Shown: positions 35,195 to 44,520 of the stretch, in pieces | Position numbering within the stretch: the first letter of the stretch is position 1 | How the letters are laid out: the number at the start of each line of letters is the position of its first letter | Origin: Chloroflexota bacterium | GTDB lineage: Bacteria > Chloroflexota > Anaerolineae > Anaerolineales > Anaerolineaceae | Reading direction: 5' to 3' | DNA: 64,000 nt | Assembly: GCA_012797815.1 (NCBI GenBank) | Contig: JAAZOK010000156.1 | Coordinates: 1 to 64,000 of the forward strand | Position numbers and translations under genes: made by a program | Notes under the pieces: model-generated | Seen by the model: the letters and a program-made list of their open reading frames with translations, nothing else | What the model was told of the DNA's origin: nothing | Database searches by the model: none

Positions 35195-36047
35195 TCAAAA
35201 ACTGCCGCGCCTGCTCCCCAAATGGTTCCGCAATTTTCTGTTCTATCTTGGGTTGCTGCTCCTGGCGATCCCATTTATCTTCCCCTTTTGGTGGATGGCG
35301 ACCAGTTCGTTTAAAACCTATAAAGAAATTTTTGCCTACCCGCCTACGCTGCTGCCCGAATCATGGCATTTTGAGAATTTCATCACGGCTTTTACCTATC
35401 AACCTTTTGGCAGGCAGTATTTGAACAGCCTGTATATTTCTCTGACAGTAACGGCGGGTGTTTTGATCGTTTCTTCTCTTTCGGGATATGCGTTTGCCAG
35501 GATCAATTTCAAAGGACGAAATTTCCTTTTTATGTTGTTGCTGAGTTCTCTCATGATGCCTCCGGAGGTGACCATCATTCCGAATTATTTGATCATGAAC
35601 AGGCTTGGATGGACGAACACCCATATTCCCCTGATCATCATTCCTATTCTGGGGGCTGGGGGAGTATTTGCCACTTTCATGATGCGCCAGTTCTTTATTT
35701 CTCTGCCGAAGGATATGGAAGATGCCGCCAAGATCGACGGGTTGGGCTGGTGGGGTATCTTTTGGAAGATTGGACTTCCACTGGCAAAAGCCCCTATTGC
35801 GGCTGTTGCAATTATCACTTTTTTGAACAGCTGGAACAGCTTTTTAGAGCCATTGATCTATTTGAATGACACCCAAAAATATACTATCCCACTTGCCCTT
35901 ACTGGGTATATCGATGCATATGGAGCACCTATGTGGTCCGTGCAAATGGCGGCAACCACGCTCTCTGTTTTACCGGTTCTAATTTTCTTTATTCTTGCAC
36001 AGCAGCAGGTGGTGGAAAGTTTTGCAATGTCGAGCGTGAAAGGATGA
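35184..36047 (+). CDS. ABC sugar permease, MalG/UgpE type
   Basis: 287 residues, six predicted membrane segments, and the EAA loop in the form EDAAKIDGLGWWGIFWKIGLP. The start overlaps the preceding permease gene by 11 bases. Together the two form the membrane channel of a carbohydrate ABC importer of the CUT1 class. The C-terminus (QQQVVESFAMSSVKG) is typical of the MalG branch. Confidence 0.93.
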   Translation: MNNNQKLPRLLPKWFRNFLFYLGLLLLAIPFIFPFWWMATSSFKTYKEIFAYPPTLLPESWHFENFITAFTYQPFGRQYLNSLYISLTVTAGVLIVSSLSGYAFARINFKGRNFLFMLLLSSLMMPPEVTIIPNYLIMNRLGWTNTHIPLIIIPILGAGGVFATFMMRQFFISLPKDMEDAAKIDGLGWWGIFWKIGLPLAKAPIAAVAIITFLNSWNSFLEPLIYLNDTQKYTIPLALTGYIDAYGAPMWSVQMAATTLSVLPVLIFFILAQQQVVESFAMSSVKG

Positions 36048-36066
36048 AAAACCATAGGAGAAATAT

Positions 36067-37065
36067 ATGAGAGCAGATAAAGTTTATTCCATTGGTGTGA
36101 TCGGATTGGGAGTTTTCGGTGCCAGACATGCTTCGGTTTGTTTGCATCACCCGAATTTTCATCTGGTCGGTGTAGCCGATATAAAAGAAGAAGTGGTTAA
36201 AAAATACTCGAGTGAATTTGATGTTGCTGGTTTCACCGACTACTGCGATTTGCTGGCGGTGCCAGAACTGGATGCCGTAACGATTGCAGTATCAGACCAG
36301 TTCCATCATGAACCCTGCAAGGATGCTGCAAAGAAGGGAATTCATATTTTCCTGGAGAAACCTATTGCCGATAACAGCGTTCATGCGCAAGAAATAATTA
36401 GCGCTGCCAGAAAAAACAATGTCAAATTAATGGTTGGTCATACACTCCGCTTTGATCCGCGGTATATGGCGATCAAGAGAACCATCGATGAAGGAAAACT
36501 GGGAGAGATCATCCATGTGTATGCAAGGCGCAATGCCACCGTAAAAAGCGGAAGAAGGCTGCAGGGCAGAGTGGATGCCATGATCTTCCAGGGTGTTCAT
36601 GATATTGATTTTTTGCAGTGGCTGACCGGTTCGAAAGTATCCAAGGTGTACGCTGAAGCTACTTCCAATATCCTGAAAGACTTGAAGGTCAATGATACGA
36701 CCATGGCAACCCTGCGGTTTGGGAACGGTGTGATCGGATTGCTTGAGCAGTCGTGGGCTTTACCGGCTGATATGCCCTCTCCTCTGGATGTTGAGCTGGA
36801 AGTGGTTGGCACCGAAGGATCGGCGTATCTGGATCTGCGTTCTCAATCTATTTCTATTGTTTCCGGGGGAAGGCTGAATCAGCCTGATCTGATTTATGGT
36901 CTTCCGGATCAGCACTTTTTGATCGATGAATACAACCATTTTGCGAAATATCTGAATGGAGAAGTTGAAGCAAAGGTCAGCGGAGAAGAAGCCTTGAGCG
37001 CCTTAGAAGTAGCGGAAGCAGTCATGCGTTCTGCAGAATCCGGTAAACCTGTTTTATTACCTTAA
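36067..37065 (+). CDS. Gfo/Idh/MocA family NAD(P)-dependent dehydrogenase
   Basis: 332 residues behind ATAGGAGAAATAT. The Rossmann motif is IGVIGLGVFGARHASV, and the EKP motif is present (FLEKPIADNS), with the catalytic region GRRLQGRVDAMIFQGVHDIDFLQWLTG containing the conserved Asp/His pair. Enzymes of this family oxidise or reduce sugars, inositols and sugar acids with NAD(P). Within this cluster it should act on the imported sugar or its derivative. It follows the permease by 19 bases and precedes the barrel enzyme by 21. Confidence 0.9.
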   Translation: MRADKVYSIGVIGLGVFGARHASVCLHHPNFHLVGVADIKEEVVKKYSSEFDVAGFTDYCDLLAVPELDAVTIAVSDQFHHEPCKDAAKKGIHIFLEKPIADNSVHAQEIISAARKNNVKLMVGHTLRFDPRYMAIKRTIDEGKLGEIIHVYARRNATVKSGRRLQGRVDAMIFQGVHDIDFLQWLTGSKVSKVYAEATSNILKDLKVNDTTMATLRFGNGVIGLLEQSWALPADMPSPLDVELEVVGTEGSAYLDLRSQSISIVSGGRLNQPDLIYGLPDQHFLIDEYNHFAKYLNGEVEAKVSGEEALSALEVAEAVMRSAESGKPVLLP

Positions 37066-37086
37066 ATTCAAACTGGAGATGAAGTT

Positions 37087-37791
37087 ATGTCACGATTTGT
37101 AAATGCACTGATGAAGGCACGCCAGGAAAAGAAGCTCGTATTGATCGCCAGCCTGCCGCGCAACGATGCGGAACTTGCCCGTGCGGTGCGGGATGCCGGC
37201 GCCGATGCGGTGAAAATTCACATGAATGTCCACCATCATGCCAGCAACACAACTTTTGGTTCCCTTGATGAAGAACGAGAAAAACTAACCGCGATCCTCA
37301 AGGTCTGCGAAGGCAAACTCACGGGTATTATGCCGTTCGCAGCCCCGGTAAGTGACCCCGATACGCTGAAAGAACTGTCGGAGATGGGATTTGATTTTTA
37401 TTCACAGTATTTGGCGCATGCGGTCTGCGGATGTTTTCCTTCCCCTGAGAAGACCGCCCGCATGCTGGCGCTGGCGGTGGATGACCCTATTGAGCTGGCA
37501 GAGGGGTTGGATCGCCTGCCAACGGAAGTTTGTGAACTATCCATCATGGATGGAAGCACCTATGGCCAGCCGTTTACCTATCATGATCTTTTACGGTATG
37601 CAGCAGTGAGAGGGAAAACAAAGAAACCGCTTGTGGTCCCATCGCAGCATTTGATTACCCCCGAATCTGTTTCAGATCTGATTGAAATTGGAATAGAAGG
37701 ATTGATGATCGGAGCAGTGGTAGCCGGATCGACCGTAGAAAGCTGGGTGGAAAGTGTAAAAAATTTTCGAGAGGCTATTGATAACGTGTAA
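37087..37791 (+). CDS. Unassigned phosphate-binding TIM-barrel protein
   Basis: 234 residues behind CTGGAGATGAAG. The pattern of alternating strands and helices, opening with LVLIASLPRNDAELARAVRDAG and GADAVKIHMNVHHHAS and closing with the phosphate-binding GIEGLMIGAVVAG, fits the ribulose-phosphate-binding barrel superfamily. The motifs KIHMNVHHH and ELSIMDGSTYGQP look like active-site segments but match no family I can name; resemblance to epimerases such as NanE is only structural. As the last gene of the sugar operon it probably acts on a phosphorylated sugar intermediate. Confidence 0.7.
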   Translation: MSRFVNALMKARQEKKLVLIASLPRNDAELARAVRDAGADAVKIHMNVHHHASNTTFGSLDEEREKLTAILKVCEGKLTGIMPFAAPVSDPDTLKELSEMGFDFYSQYLAHAVCGCFPSPEKTARMLALAVDDPIELAEGLDRLPTEVCELSIMDGSTYGQPFTYHDLLRYAAVRGKTKKPLVVPSQHLITPESVSDLIEIGIEGLMIGAVVAGSTVESWVESVKNFREAIDNV

Positions 37792-37854
37792 TCTTGTCTT
37801 TCCCCTTGAAACGGCAGGTGATATGGTGTCGCCTGCCGTTGTATTTTAAGATGA

Positions 37855-39048
37855 CTATGATTGGGAGAACAGCAGGGAATAATCGGTAGCCAGGATGGCA
37901 GTCGCACCCAGGATGATGCTGTTTTCTCCCAGTTGTCCAATTTCTATCTTGGTATTGAGCATGGGCTTTTGCAGTGAGTACTTCTGTGCAGAATCATGAA
38001 TCGCATTCAGCCATTTTTCTCCAAAGCAGGTCATATCTCCTAAAAGAACGATCTTTTGAATGTTCAAGACGCCCACAATACTCGCGATGACTATGCCGAT
38101 GTATTCCGCAGTATCAAGGACGAGTTTTTGGGCGAAAGAATCCCCCGCATCGAACGCTTCTTTTATTGCAGGCAGATCAATTTGCTTTGGCTCATGCGGA
38201 AGAGCGCTTTCGGGGAAATCCCGGATACCTGCTCTGGCTTTTTTGATCAAAGCCTGTGCACTGGCGACCGTTTCGAGACATCCATGGTTGCCGCAGCGGC
38301 AGAGTTCTCCGCCTTCTTTTACCACCACAATATGCCCGATCTCACCCGCGCACCCACCATCTCCCTGAAAAAGTGATCCCTTGATGACTATACCTGCTCC
38401 TATTCCGCGCCGGATGTTGATCAAGACCATACTTTCTTCGGGAGAATAACCTTCTCCAAAAGTCTTTTCCCCAATCGCAGCTGCCTGACTATCGTTAAGC
38501 ACATATACCGGTGTGTTGTATCGTTCTTCCAGCAGGTTGGTGAGGGGCAGGTTTTGCCAGTTCAGGTTCACTGCATTGATGATGATCCCCTCCTGTGTAT
38601 TGACCAGTCCGGGGGTTCCAACACCAATTCCCAGCAGCGGGCGCGTTACCTTCTGCATCAATTGATCCACGATCCGGTACAGCAGTTCCAGTGCTTCATT
38701 TCCATCGTACCCTTCCACCGGTATGCTGATCACATCGCGTATCACCCCTCTGAGATTGACGATTGCTCCGCGAAATTGGCTATGAGAAAGGTCGAGACCG
38801 ATCATCCAACGAGAATCTTCGACCAGGCTCAGGAGAATCGGGTTCTTTCCGCCATACGATGTTCCAACTCCAACTTCCTCTACCAACCCTTCAGCTATGA
38901 TATCGGAAACAATGCTCGATACGGTTGTCCGAGTTAGTTTGGTGATGCGAGCAATTTCTGCTCTGCTGATCTGACTATTGGCAAAGATGGTGCTCAGAAC
39001 AAGAGCGCGATTATGGTCTTTCGTATGCTGACGAGTTGCTTTTTCCAT
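37855..39048 (-). CDS. ROK family transcriptional repressor
   Basis: 397 residues from ATG 39048 (GGAGTG upstream); an in-frame start at 39057 lies within that SD. Residues 5-70 are a winged helix (SRAEIARITKLTRTTVSSIVSDI) and the rest is a ROK sugar-binding fold with the zinc motif CRCGNHGCLE and MIGLDLSHSQFRGAIV. It should repress the sugar operon in the absence of an inducer sugar. It faces the GH13 gene across 170 bases containing its own operator and promoter, and its end converges on the barrel gene. Confidence 0.92.
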   Translation of the reverse strand: MEKATRQHTKDHNRALVLSTIFANSQISRAEIARITKLTRTTVSSIVSDIIAEGLVEEVGVGTSYGGKNPILLSLVEDSRWMIGLDLSHSQFRGAIVNLRGVIRDVISIPVEGYDGNEALELLYRIVDQLMQKVTRPLLGIGVGTPGLVNTQEGIIINAVNLNWQNLPLTNLLEERYNTPVYVLNDSQAAAIGEKTFGEGYSPEESMVLINIRRGIGAGIVIKGSLFQGDGGCAGEIGHIVVVKEGGELCRCGNHGCLETVASAQALIKKARAGIRDFPESALPHEPKQIDLPAIKEAFDAGDSFAQKLVLDTAEYIGIVIASIVGVLNIQKIVLLGDMTCFGEKWLNAIHDSAQKYSLQKPMLNTKIEIGQLGENSIILGATAILATDYSLLFSQS

Positions 39049-39078
39049 AAAAATCACTCCGTATATAGAAGAGAATAA

Positions 39079-39099
39079 TTAGTTGAATGTACTAACTAA
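39079..39099. promoter_or_regulatory. Operator of the ROK repressor gene
   Basis: TTAGTT (39079-39084) and AACTAA (39094-39099) form an inverted repeat, and TTAGT/ACTAA gives a second register. It includes TGTACTAAC (39088-39096), close to the TGTACTTAC element at the ABC operon promoter. It lies just downstream of the -10 box of the repressor gene, where binding would block transcription. Confidence 0.65.
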
Positions 39100-39102
39100 A
39101 GG

Positions 39103-39130
39103 AGTATAACAATTTATGTTTATCTGTCAA
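39103..39130 (-). promoter_or_regulatory. Promoter of the ROK repressor gene
   Basis: On the minus strand TTGACA (39130-39125) and TATACT (39108-39103) with a 16-base spacer. The operator at 39079-39099 follows directly, which indicates autoregulation. Confidence 0.75.
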
Positions 39131-39135
39131 TACAA

Positions 39136-39157
39136 TTGTGAATTACTTGTGAATTAC
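39136..39157 (+). repeat. Perfect 11-base tandem direct repeat upstream of the GH13 gene
   Basis: TTGTGAATTAC occurs twice without a gap (39136-39146 and 39147-39157). The spacing is one helical turn, as expected for side-by-side binding of a regulator. It lies upstream of a TATAAT (39200-39205) that serves the GH13 gene and has no good -35 box. Confidence 0.7.
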
Positions 39158-39226
39158 CTACAAACAAAAACTTTTTATTCGAAAAAGGTCAGCATACTTT
39201 ATAATCAATAAAAAAAGAGGGAATCG

Positions 39227-40840
39227 ATGAAGGACTTTTTATGGTGGCATGACGGCGTGATTTATCAAATTTACCCGCGTTCGTTTATGGATACAAATGG
39301 CGATGGCATAGGTGATCTGGAGGGGATCATCAGCAAGTTGGATTATCTACAAGACTTGGGGGTGGATGCGATCTGGCTATCTCCCGTTTATCCTTCTCCA
39401 GATGTGGATTTTGGTTATGATGTGGCAGATTATCGGGCCATCGATCCGAAGTTCGGATCGATGCGTGATTTTGATAAATTGCTGGTGCAGGCTCACAAGC
39501 GCAATATCCATATCATCATGGATCTGGTCCTGAACCATACTTCTGACCAGCATCCCTGGTTTCAGGAATCTAAAAAGTCTCGCGATAATAAATACCGTGA
39601 TTATTATATTTGGAAAGATCCCAAACCGAATGGAGCCCCACCTAATAATTGGCTTTCCATTTTCGGGGGATCGGGATGGGAATTTGACCAGGGTACCGGG
39701 CAGTACTATTTTCATCATTTTTTTAAAGAACAACCTGATCTGAACTGGCGCAATCCGGAAGTAAGAAAAGAGATGCTGGATGTTTTCCGTTTCTGGCTTG
39801 AAAAAGGTGTGGACGGATTTCGATTGGATGTGTTTTCGGCTTATTTCAAAGACGCCGAATTTCGTGACGATCCCAAGAAATGGGTGGGATTGCGAAAATA
39901 TGACCGGCTGATCCATGAGTATGATGCAGATCGCCCGGAAATGATCCCGCTTTTAAAAGAGATCAGAGTATTGCTGAATGGTTATCCTGAACGGTATGTG
40001 GTTGGCGAAACTTTTATGGCTACTTTCGAAAAAGCAGCCCTGTATTGCGGTGATGATCTTCTGCATGCCGCTTTTTCTTTTGAGGATTTCATCAACGGGC
40101 ATTGGCAGGCAGCGAAATTTCGAAAAGCGATTAAGACCTGGGAAAAAACGCTGGAGGATAAATGCTGGCCTAACTATGTGCTCAATAATCATGATGTAAA
40201 ACGTTCTGCTACACGTTATCGTGATGATGAAAATGATGAGCGCTCTAAAGTCGCTGCTGCCATGCTCCTTACTTTACGTGGTACCCCGTTTATGTATTAT
40301 GGAGAAGAGATCGGTATGCGCGAAGGAAAATTTAAAAAGAGCGAGATCCTGGATCCGGTTGGAATTTTTTACTGGCCGTTCTATAAAGGGAGGGATGGCT
40401 GCCGTACACCCATGCAATGGAATGCTTCGGAAAATGCCGGATTCAGCTCCGCTGCTCCATGGCTACCGGTTAACCCGGATTATGTGAAACGGAATGTTGA
40501 AGAACAGATGCGGGAGGAAGGATCCTTATTCAATTTTTATAAAAAATTATTGAAGCTACGGAAAGACCATCCGGCATTGATGAGAGGCGATCTGGAAATG
40601 GCAACTGTGGTGCCGGGAAATTCTCTGATCTATTTTCGATGTCTACCTGAAGAGCAGGCTATGATCGCGTTGAATTTCAGCTCGGAGCCTAAAAAAATTG
40701 ATCTGGTCAAAAACGGTGCTGCTAATTGCGAAGTGGCGCTTTCCAGCAAGTTGAAACCCAACCGGAATTATGACGAACAATATGTACTGGATGGAAACGA
40801 AGCTGCAATTTTTATTTTGAAAAGTAGCGCTGTCGCATAA
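39227..40840 (+). CDS. GH13 alpha-glucosidase (oligo-1,6-glucosidase-like)
   Basis: 537 residues with AAAGAGGG upstream and no signal peptide, so cytoplasmic. The GH13 regions are all present: DLVLNHTSD, GFRLDVFSAYFKD with the nucleophile Asp, VVGETFMAT with the acid/base Glu, and NNHDVKRSATRY with the third Asp. The start WWHDGVIYQIYPRSFMDTNGDGIGDL and length fit the oligo-1,6-glucosidase/alpha-glucosidase branch. It releases glucose from imported alpha-glucosides. It is divergent from the ROK repressor, and a TATAAT at 39200-39205 plus a tandem repeat upstream suggest separate activation. Confidence 0.93.
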   Translation: MKDFLWWHDGVIYQIYPRSFMDTNGDGIGDLEGIISKLDYLQDLGVDAIWLSPVYPSPDVDFGYDVADYRAIDPKFGSMRDFDKLLVQAHKRNIHIIMDLVLNHTSDQHPWFQESKKSRDNKYRDYYIWKDPKPNGAPPNNWLSIFGGSGWEFDQGTGQYYFHHFFKEQPDLNWRNPEVRKEMLDVFRFWLEKGVDGFRLDVFSAYFKDAEFRDDPKKWVGLRKYDRLIHEYDADRPEMIPLLKEIRVLLNGYPERYVVGETFMATFEKAALYCGDDLLHAAFSFEDFINGHWQAAKFRKAIKTWEKTLEDKCWPNYVLNNHDVKRSATRYRDDENDERSKVAAAMLLTLRGTPFMYYGEEIGMREGKFKKSEILDPVGIFYWPFYKGRDGCRTPMQWNASENAGFSSAAPWLPVNPDYVKRNVEEQMREEGSLFNFYKKLLKLRKDHPALMRGDLEMATVVPGNSLIYFRCLPEEQAMIALNFSSEPKKIDLVKNGAANCEVALSSKLKPNRNYDEQYVLDGNEAAIFILKSSAVA

Positions 40841-40933
40841 AAGGATTGTTTTTCTATGATTTGGAGTGGCTTTATCACTACCTGATAGGGCGGCAGCCCC
40901 TTATACTGGCAAAAAGGAAAAGAAATAGAAATT

Positions 40934-42586
40934 ATGAGTGAATTGGAAAAAGAACATGCTCGCTGGGAAGAGGAAACATTAAACCCGGTTATTAAAAAAT
41001 ATCCCGAACGAAAGGATGCGTTTACCACCCCTTCGGGCATCCCTTTACCCACCGTTGCCTTACCTCGCGATCAAGATTATATGGAAAAACAAGGTTTTCC
41101 GGGTGAATATCCCTATACCCGTGGGGTGCAACCTACCATGTATCGCGGGCGCTTCTGGACGATGCGCCAGTATGCCGGTTATGCTTCAGCGCAGGAATCT
41201 AATGCCCGCTATCGCTTTCTGCTGGAACAGGGGCAGACCGGGCTTTCTGTGGCATTTGATCTGCCCACCCAGATCGGCTATGACAGCGATGATCCCATTG
41301 CTGCCGGAGAGGTCGGCAAGGTGGGAGTCGCCATCTCGTCCATTGAAGACATGGAATTGCTGTTCAAGGATATCCCGCTGGATAAAGTATCAACGAGTAT
41401 GACCATCAATGCACCGGCGGCTGTCTTGCTGGCAATGTATGTGGCGGTGGCAAAGAAACAGGGTGTCGAAGCCGGTAAGCTGCGCGGAACGATCCAGAAC
41501 GACATTCTCAAAGAGTATGTGGCGCGCGGTACCTATATTTTTCCCCCCAAGCCCTCCATGCGCCTGATCACCGATACGTTTGAATTCTGTAAGGAAAATA
41601 TCCCACACTGGAATACGATCAGCATCTCCGGGTATCATATCCGTGAAGCCGGTTCGACTGCCGTGCAGGAAGTGGCATTTACCCTTGCCAATGCCGTTGC
41701 TTATGTAGAAGCTGCTTTAAAGAAAGGGCAACAGGTGGATGATTTTGCCCCGCAGCTTTCTTTCTTCTTTGCCTGCCATAATGATTTTCTGGAAGAAGTG
41801 GCAAAATTTCGCGCAGCGCGTCGCTTATGGGCGAAAATTATGAAGGAGCGTTTTGGCGCAAAAAACGCGAACAGTCTGCGCCTGCGCTTTCACACCCAAA
41901 CGGGTGGTTCGACCCTGACGGCTCAACAACCTGAAAATAATATCGTGCGCACCACCATCCAGGCACTGGCAGCGGTGTTAGGCGGCACGCAATCGCTGCA
42001 TACCAATTCCATGGATGAGGCTTTGTGGCTGCCAACCGAGAAATCGGTGCGTATAGCCTTGCGCACCCAACAGATCATCGCCCATGAATCCGGGGTAGCC
42101 GATTCGGTCGATCCGCTGGCAGGTTCTTATCTGGTGGAATATCTGACCGATGAGATCGAAAAACGGGCAGAGGCTTATATTGAACGGATTGATGATATGG
42201 GCGGCGCTTTGTCTGCCATAGAGAACGGCTATATCCAGCGCGAGATCCAGGAATCTGCATATTCATACCAGAAAGCATTGGAGGGACATCATCAGGTGCT
42301 GGTAGGGGTCAATGATTATCAGATCGGTGAGACGATCGAATTGGAGTCGTTGAAAGTAGACCCGGCTGTTGAACGGGGGCAGGTGGAACGGCTCAAACAA
42401 TTTAAAGCAACCCGCCATGAGCAACAGGTTCAAGCTTTGTTGAATGGTTTAGAGCGAGCTGCCAGATCAGAACAGAATTTATTGCCGGTTATGATCGAAA
42501 GTGTGGAAGGGTCCCTGACCCTGGGCGAGATGTGTGGGGTGCTGCGCAAGGTTTGGGGAGAATATCAGCCACCTGTGTGGGCATAG
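40934..42586 (+). CDS. Methylmalonyl-CoA mutase, catalytic (large) subunit
   Basis: 550 residues, covering only the substrate-binding barrel of the B12-dependent acyl-CoA mutases. Recognisable segments are [63 protein letters not shown] and [20 protein letters not shown]. It interconverts methylmalonyl-CoA and succinyl-CoA together with a separate cobalamin-binding subunit, which is not in the window. The methylmalonyl-CoA epimerase gene follows after 18 bases, which supports methylmalonyl-CoA over isobutyryl- or hydroxyisobutyryl-CoA as substrate. The SD before ATG 40934 is distant and weak. Confidence 0.92.
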   Translation: MSELEKEHARWEEETLNPVIKKYPERKDAFTTPSGIPLPTVALPRDQDYMEKQGFPGEYPYTRGVQPTMYRGRFWTMRQYAGYASAQESNARYRFLLEQGQTGLSVAFDLPTQIGYDSDDPIAAGEVGKVGVAISSIEDMELLFKDIPLDKVSTSMTINAPAAVLLAMYVAVAKKQGVEAGKLRGTIQNDILKEYVARGTYIFPPKPSMRLITDTFEFCKENIPHWNTISISGYHIREAGSTAVQEVAFTLANAVAYVEAALKKGQQVDDFAPQLSFFFACHNDFLEEVAKFRAARRLWAKIMKERFGAKNANSLRLRFHTQTGGSTLTAQQPENNIVRTTIQALAAVLGGTQSLHTNSMDEALWLPTEKSVRIALRTQQIIAHESGVADSVDPLAGSYLVEYLTDEIEKRAEAYIERIDDMGGALSAIENGYIQREIQESAYSYQKALEGHHQVLVGVNDYQIGETIELESLKVDPAVERGQVERLKQFKATRHEQQVQALLNGLERAARSEQNLLPVMIESVEGSLTLGEMCGVLRKVWGEYQPPVWA

Positions 42587-42604
42587 ATTTGAGAGAATAA
42601 ACAT

Positions 42605-43006
42605 ATGGAAATAAAAAAGATCAATCATATCGCGGTAGCAGTGGAAGATATCGAACAGGCTACCGATTTCTGGGAAAAGACTCTGGGATTATCCCTTGAC
42701 CATGTAGAAGAAGTGCAGAGCCAACACGCTAAAGTAGCATTCTTCCCCTGTGGTGATAGTGAAATAGAGCTGGTACAGCCGACCGATCCTGAAAGTAGCA
42801 CAGCGCGTTTTCTGCAAACTCGAGGACCGGGCATCCACCATTTATGCCTGGAGGTGGAGGATATCGAAGCAGCACTGGCAGAGTTAAAAGCCAAAGGAGT
42901 ACGGCTGATCAATGAGGTTCCCATCACTGAACCGGGCAGAAAAATGGCTTTTATTCATCCGAAAAGCAGCGGGGGAGTACTGCTGGAACTTTATCAGTTA
43001 CTTTAG
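42605..43006 (+). CDS. mce: Methylmalonyl-CoA epimerase
   Basis: 133 residues, the normal size, in the VOC superfamily. INHIAVAVEDIEQATDFWEK gives the first metal His, and PGIHHLCLEVEDIEAAL gives the second, with the late Glu in GVLLELYQLL. It converts between the (R)- and (S)-forms of methylmalonyl-CoA. Placed directly after the mutase and ahead of a strong terminator, it completes a propionyl-CoA/succinyl-CoA module apart from the B12 subunit. Confidence 0.93.
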   Translation: MEIKKINHIAVAVEDIEQATDFWEKTLGLSLDHVEEVQSQHAKVAFFPCGDSEIELVQPTDPESSTARFLQTRGPGIHHLCLEVEDIEAALAELKAKGVRLINEVPITEPGRKMAFIHPKSSGGVLLELYQLL

Positions 43007-43013
43007 AAAAAAA

Positions 43014-43038
43014 GAGGGTTTGGATATTCCAAACCCTC
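43014..43038 (+). terminator. Strong hairpin after mce
   Basis: GAGGGTTTGG (43014-43023) pairs perfectly with CCAAACCCTC (43029-43038) around ATATT. It lies between the convergent mce and UMF1-type transporter genes and can serve both strands; an A-rich stretch before it gives a T run on the minus strand. Confidence 0.8.
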
Positions 43039-43057
43039 AAAATTTAGTTTCATTTCC

Positions 43058-44368
43058 CTAATCGGAAACCACGATCATACGATCGTCTTCTTCCTTGGCA
43101 ACTTGGATACCCCGTTCCACGTTGACCTTGGTTAGTAAGATCATTCCCAGGATGAAGAAAATGATCAGCGATACGATGCTCAAACGGCTCTCACCCATCA
43201 GGGTTGAGACCAGCCCAAAAAGGAAGGGTCCGGCGATGGAGGAAAATTTTTCGAATACGCTGAAGAAACCGTAGAATTCAGCAGTTTTGCTTTTGGGCAT
43301 CATGCGCCCGATCAGAGAGCGACTGAGAGCCTGACTGCCTCCCTGAACGGTGGCAACCGCAAAACCCAATGCCCAGAACTGCCATTCGGTGCTGAGGAAG
43401 TAGCCGCCGATCGCGATCAGAGTATAGATCCCCAAGCTGATATAAATTGATGTTTTGGTGCCGATCTTTTTCGCCAGCCATCCAAATGCTATGGCAAACG
43501 GAGCTGCTACGAACTGCACCATCAGCAACGTCCCGATGAGAGTGGTCTGCCCGATGCCGATCTCGGCGCCATAGATGGTGGACATGGTGATGATGGTACC
43601 GATGCCATTAGAATATAAAAAGAAAGCTACCAGGAACAGGAAGAGGTCCTGGTAATTCTTGATCTCTTTGAAGGTAATTCCCAAACGCCGGAAACTGACC
43701 TTAACAGGATTCATGCCTTCTTCTTTTTCAAGGATACGGCGGGGAGGCTCTGATACATGGCGGAAGATAGGCAAGGAGAAAACGAACCACCAGATTGCCA
43801 CACTAAGGAATGAAAGGCGTGACATCAGGGTTGGGTCGATTCCGGGGAAGAGAGTCTCTCCGAACATGATCATCAATACGTTGATGGCAAGCAGCAATCC
43901 TCCCCCGATATAGCCCATAGCAAATCCCTTGGATGAAACTTGATCGATTTCATCCGGTCCCGCCACATAGGGCAGCAGAGCATCATAAAATACCAGTGAA
44001 CCTGAAAAGCCGATGTTCCCGAAAATGTATAAAATCGAAGCCAACAGCCAATCCCCGGTTGTGACCAGATACAGTAGGGCAGTGGCAGTAACTCCCAAGC
44101 CCATGAAGATGGATAGAAAACGTTTCTTGCTCCCCTTGAAATCTGCGATGGCGCCCAGAACCGGTCCAAGTACTGCCACGATCAATGCTGCGATGGAGGT
44201 GGTGAAACCCCAGCGTGCGGTTGCGATATTGGGAGCCAAGGTTGAGGCTGCAACGGAGGAATAATAGACTGGTAGAACGGCTGCCATGATGGTGGTGGCA
44301 AAAGCTGAATTTCCCCAATCATACATCGTCCAAGCCCAAATTGCCTTTTTCTTTGTTTTTTCTTCCAT
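43058..44368 (-). CDS. MFS transporter of the UMF1/Atg22-like family
   Basis: 436 residues with twelve predicted membrane segments and AAGGAG before ATG 44368. The start KKAIWAWTMYDWGNSAFATTIMAAVLPVYY is the hallmark of the UMF1 family of bacterial MFS proteins related to the vacuolar effluxer Atg22. The usual family inference is amino acid or metabolite efflux; the substrate is not known. It ends near the terminator shared with mce and stands as a single gene. Confidence 0.88.
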   Translation of the reverse strand: MEEKTKKKAIWAWTMYDWGNSAFATTIMAAVLPVYYSSVAASTLAPNIATARWGFTTSIAALIVAVLGPVLGAIADFKGSKKRFLSIFMGLGVTATALLYLVTTGDWLLASILYIFGNIGFSGSLVFYDALLPYVAGPDEIDQVSSKGFAMGYIGGGLLLAINVLMIMFGETLFPGIDPTLMSRLSFLSVAIWWFVFSLPIFRHVSEPPRRILEKEEGMNPVKVSFRRLGITFKEIKNYQDLFLFLVAFFLYSNGIGTIITMSTIYGAEIGIGQTTLIGTLLMVQFVAAPFAIAFGWLAKKIGTKTSIYISLGIYTLIAIGGYFLSTEWQFWALGFAVATVQGGSQALSRSLIGRMMPKSKTAEFYGFFSVFEKFSSIAGPFLFGLVSTLMGESRLSIVSLIIFFILGMILLTKVNVERGIQVAKEEDDRMIVVSD

Positions 44369-44520
44369 GGTTGATTTCTCCTTGTATTAAAAATGGAAAA
44401 CAAAAGCACGATTAATTAATCATATACCGGTTTTTCAAAACAAGTATCAATTCATCTTCTCTTAAGAAAACAATCAACCTTTGTTAATTTAAACACGACC
44501 ATGAAAAAAGAGATATAAAA

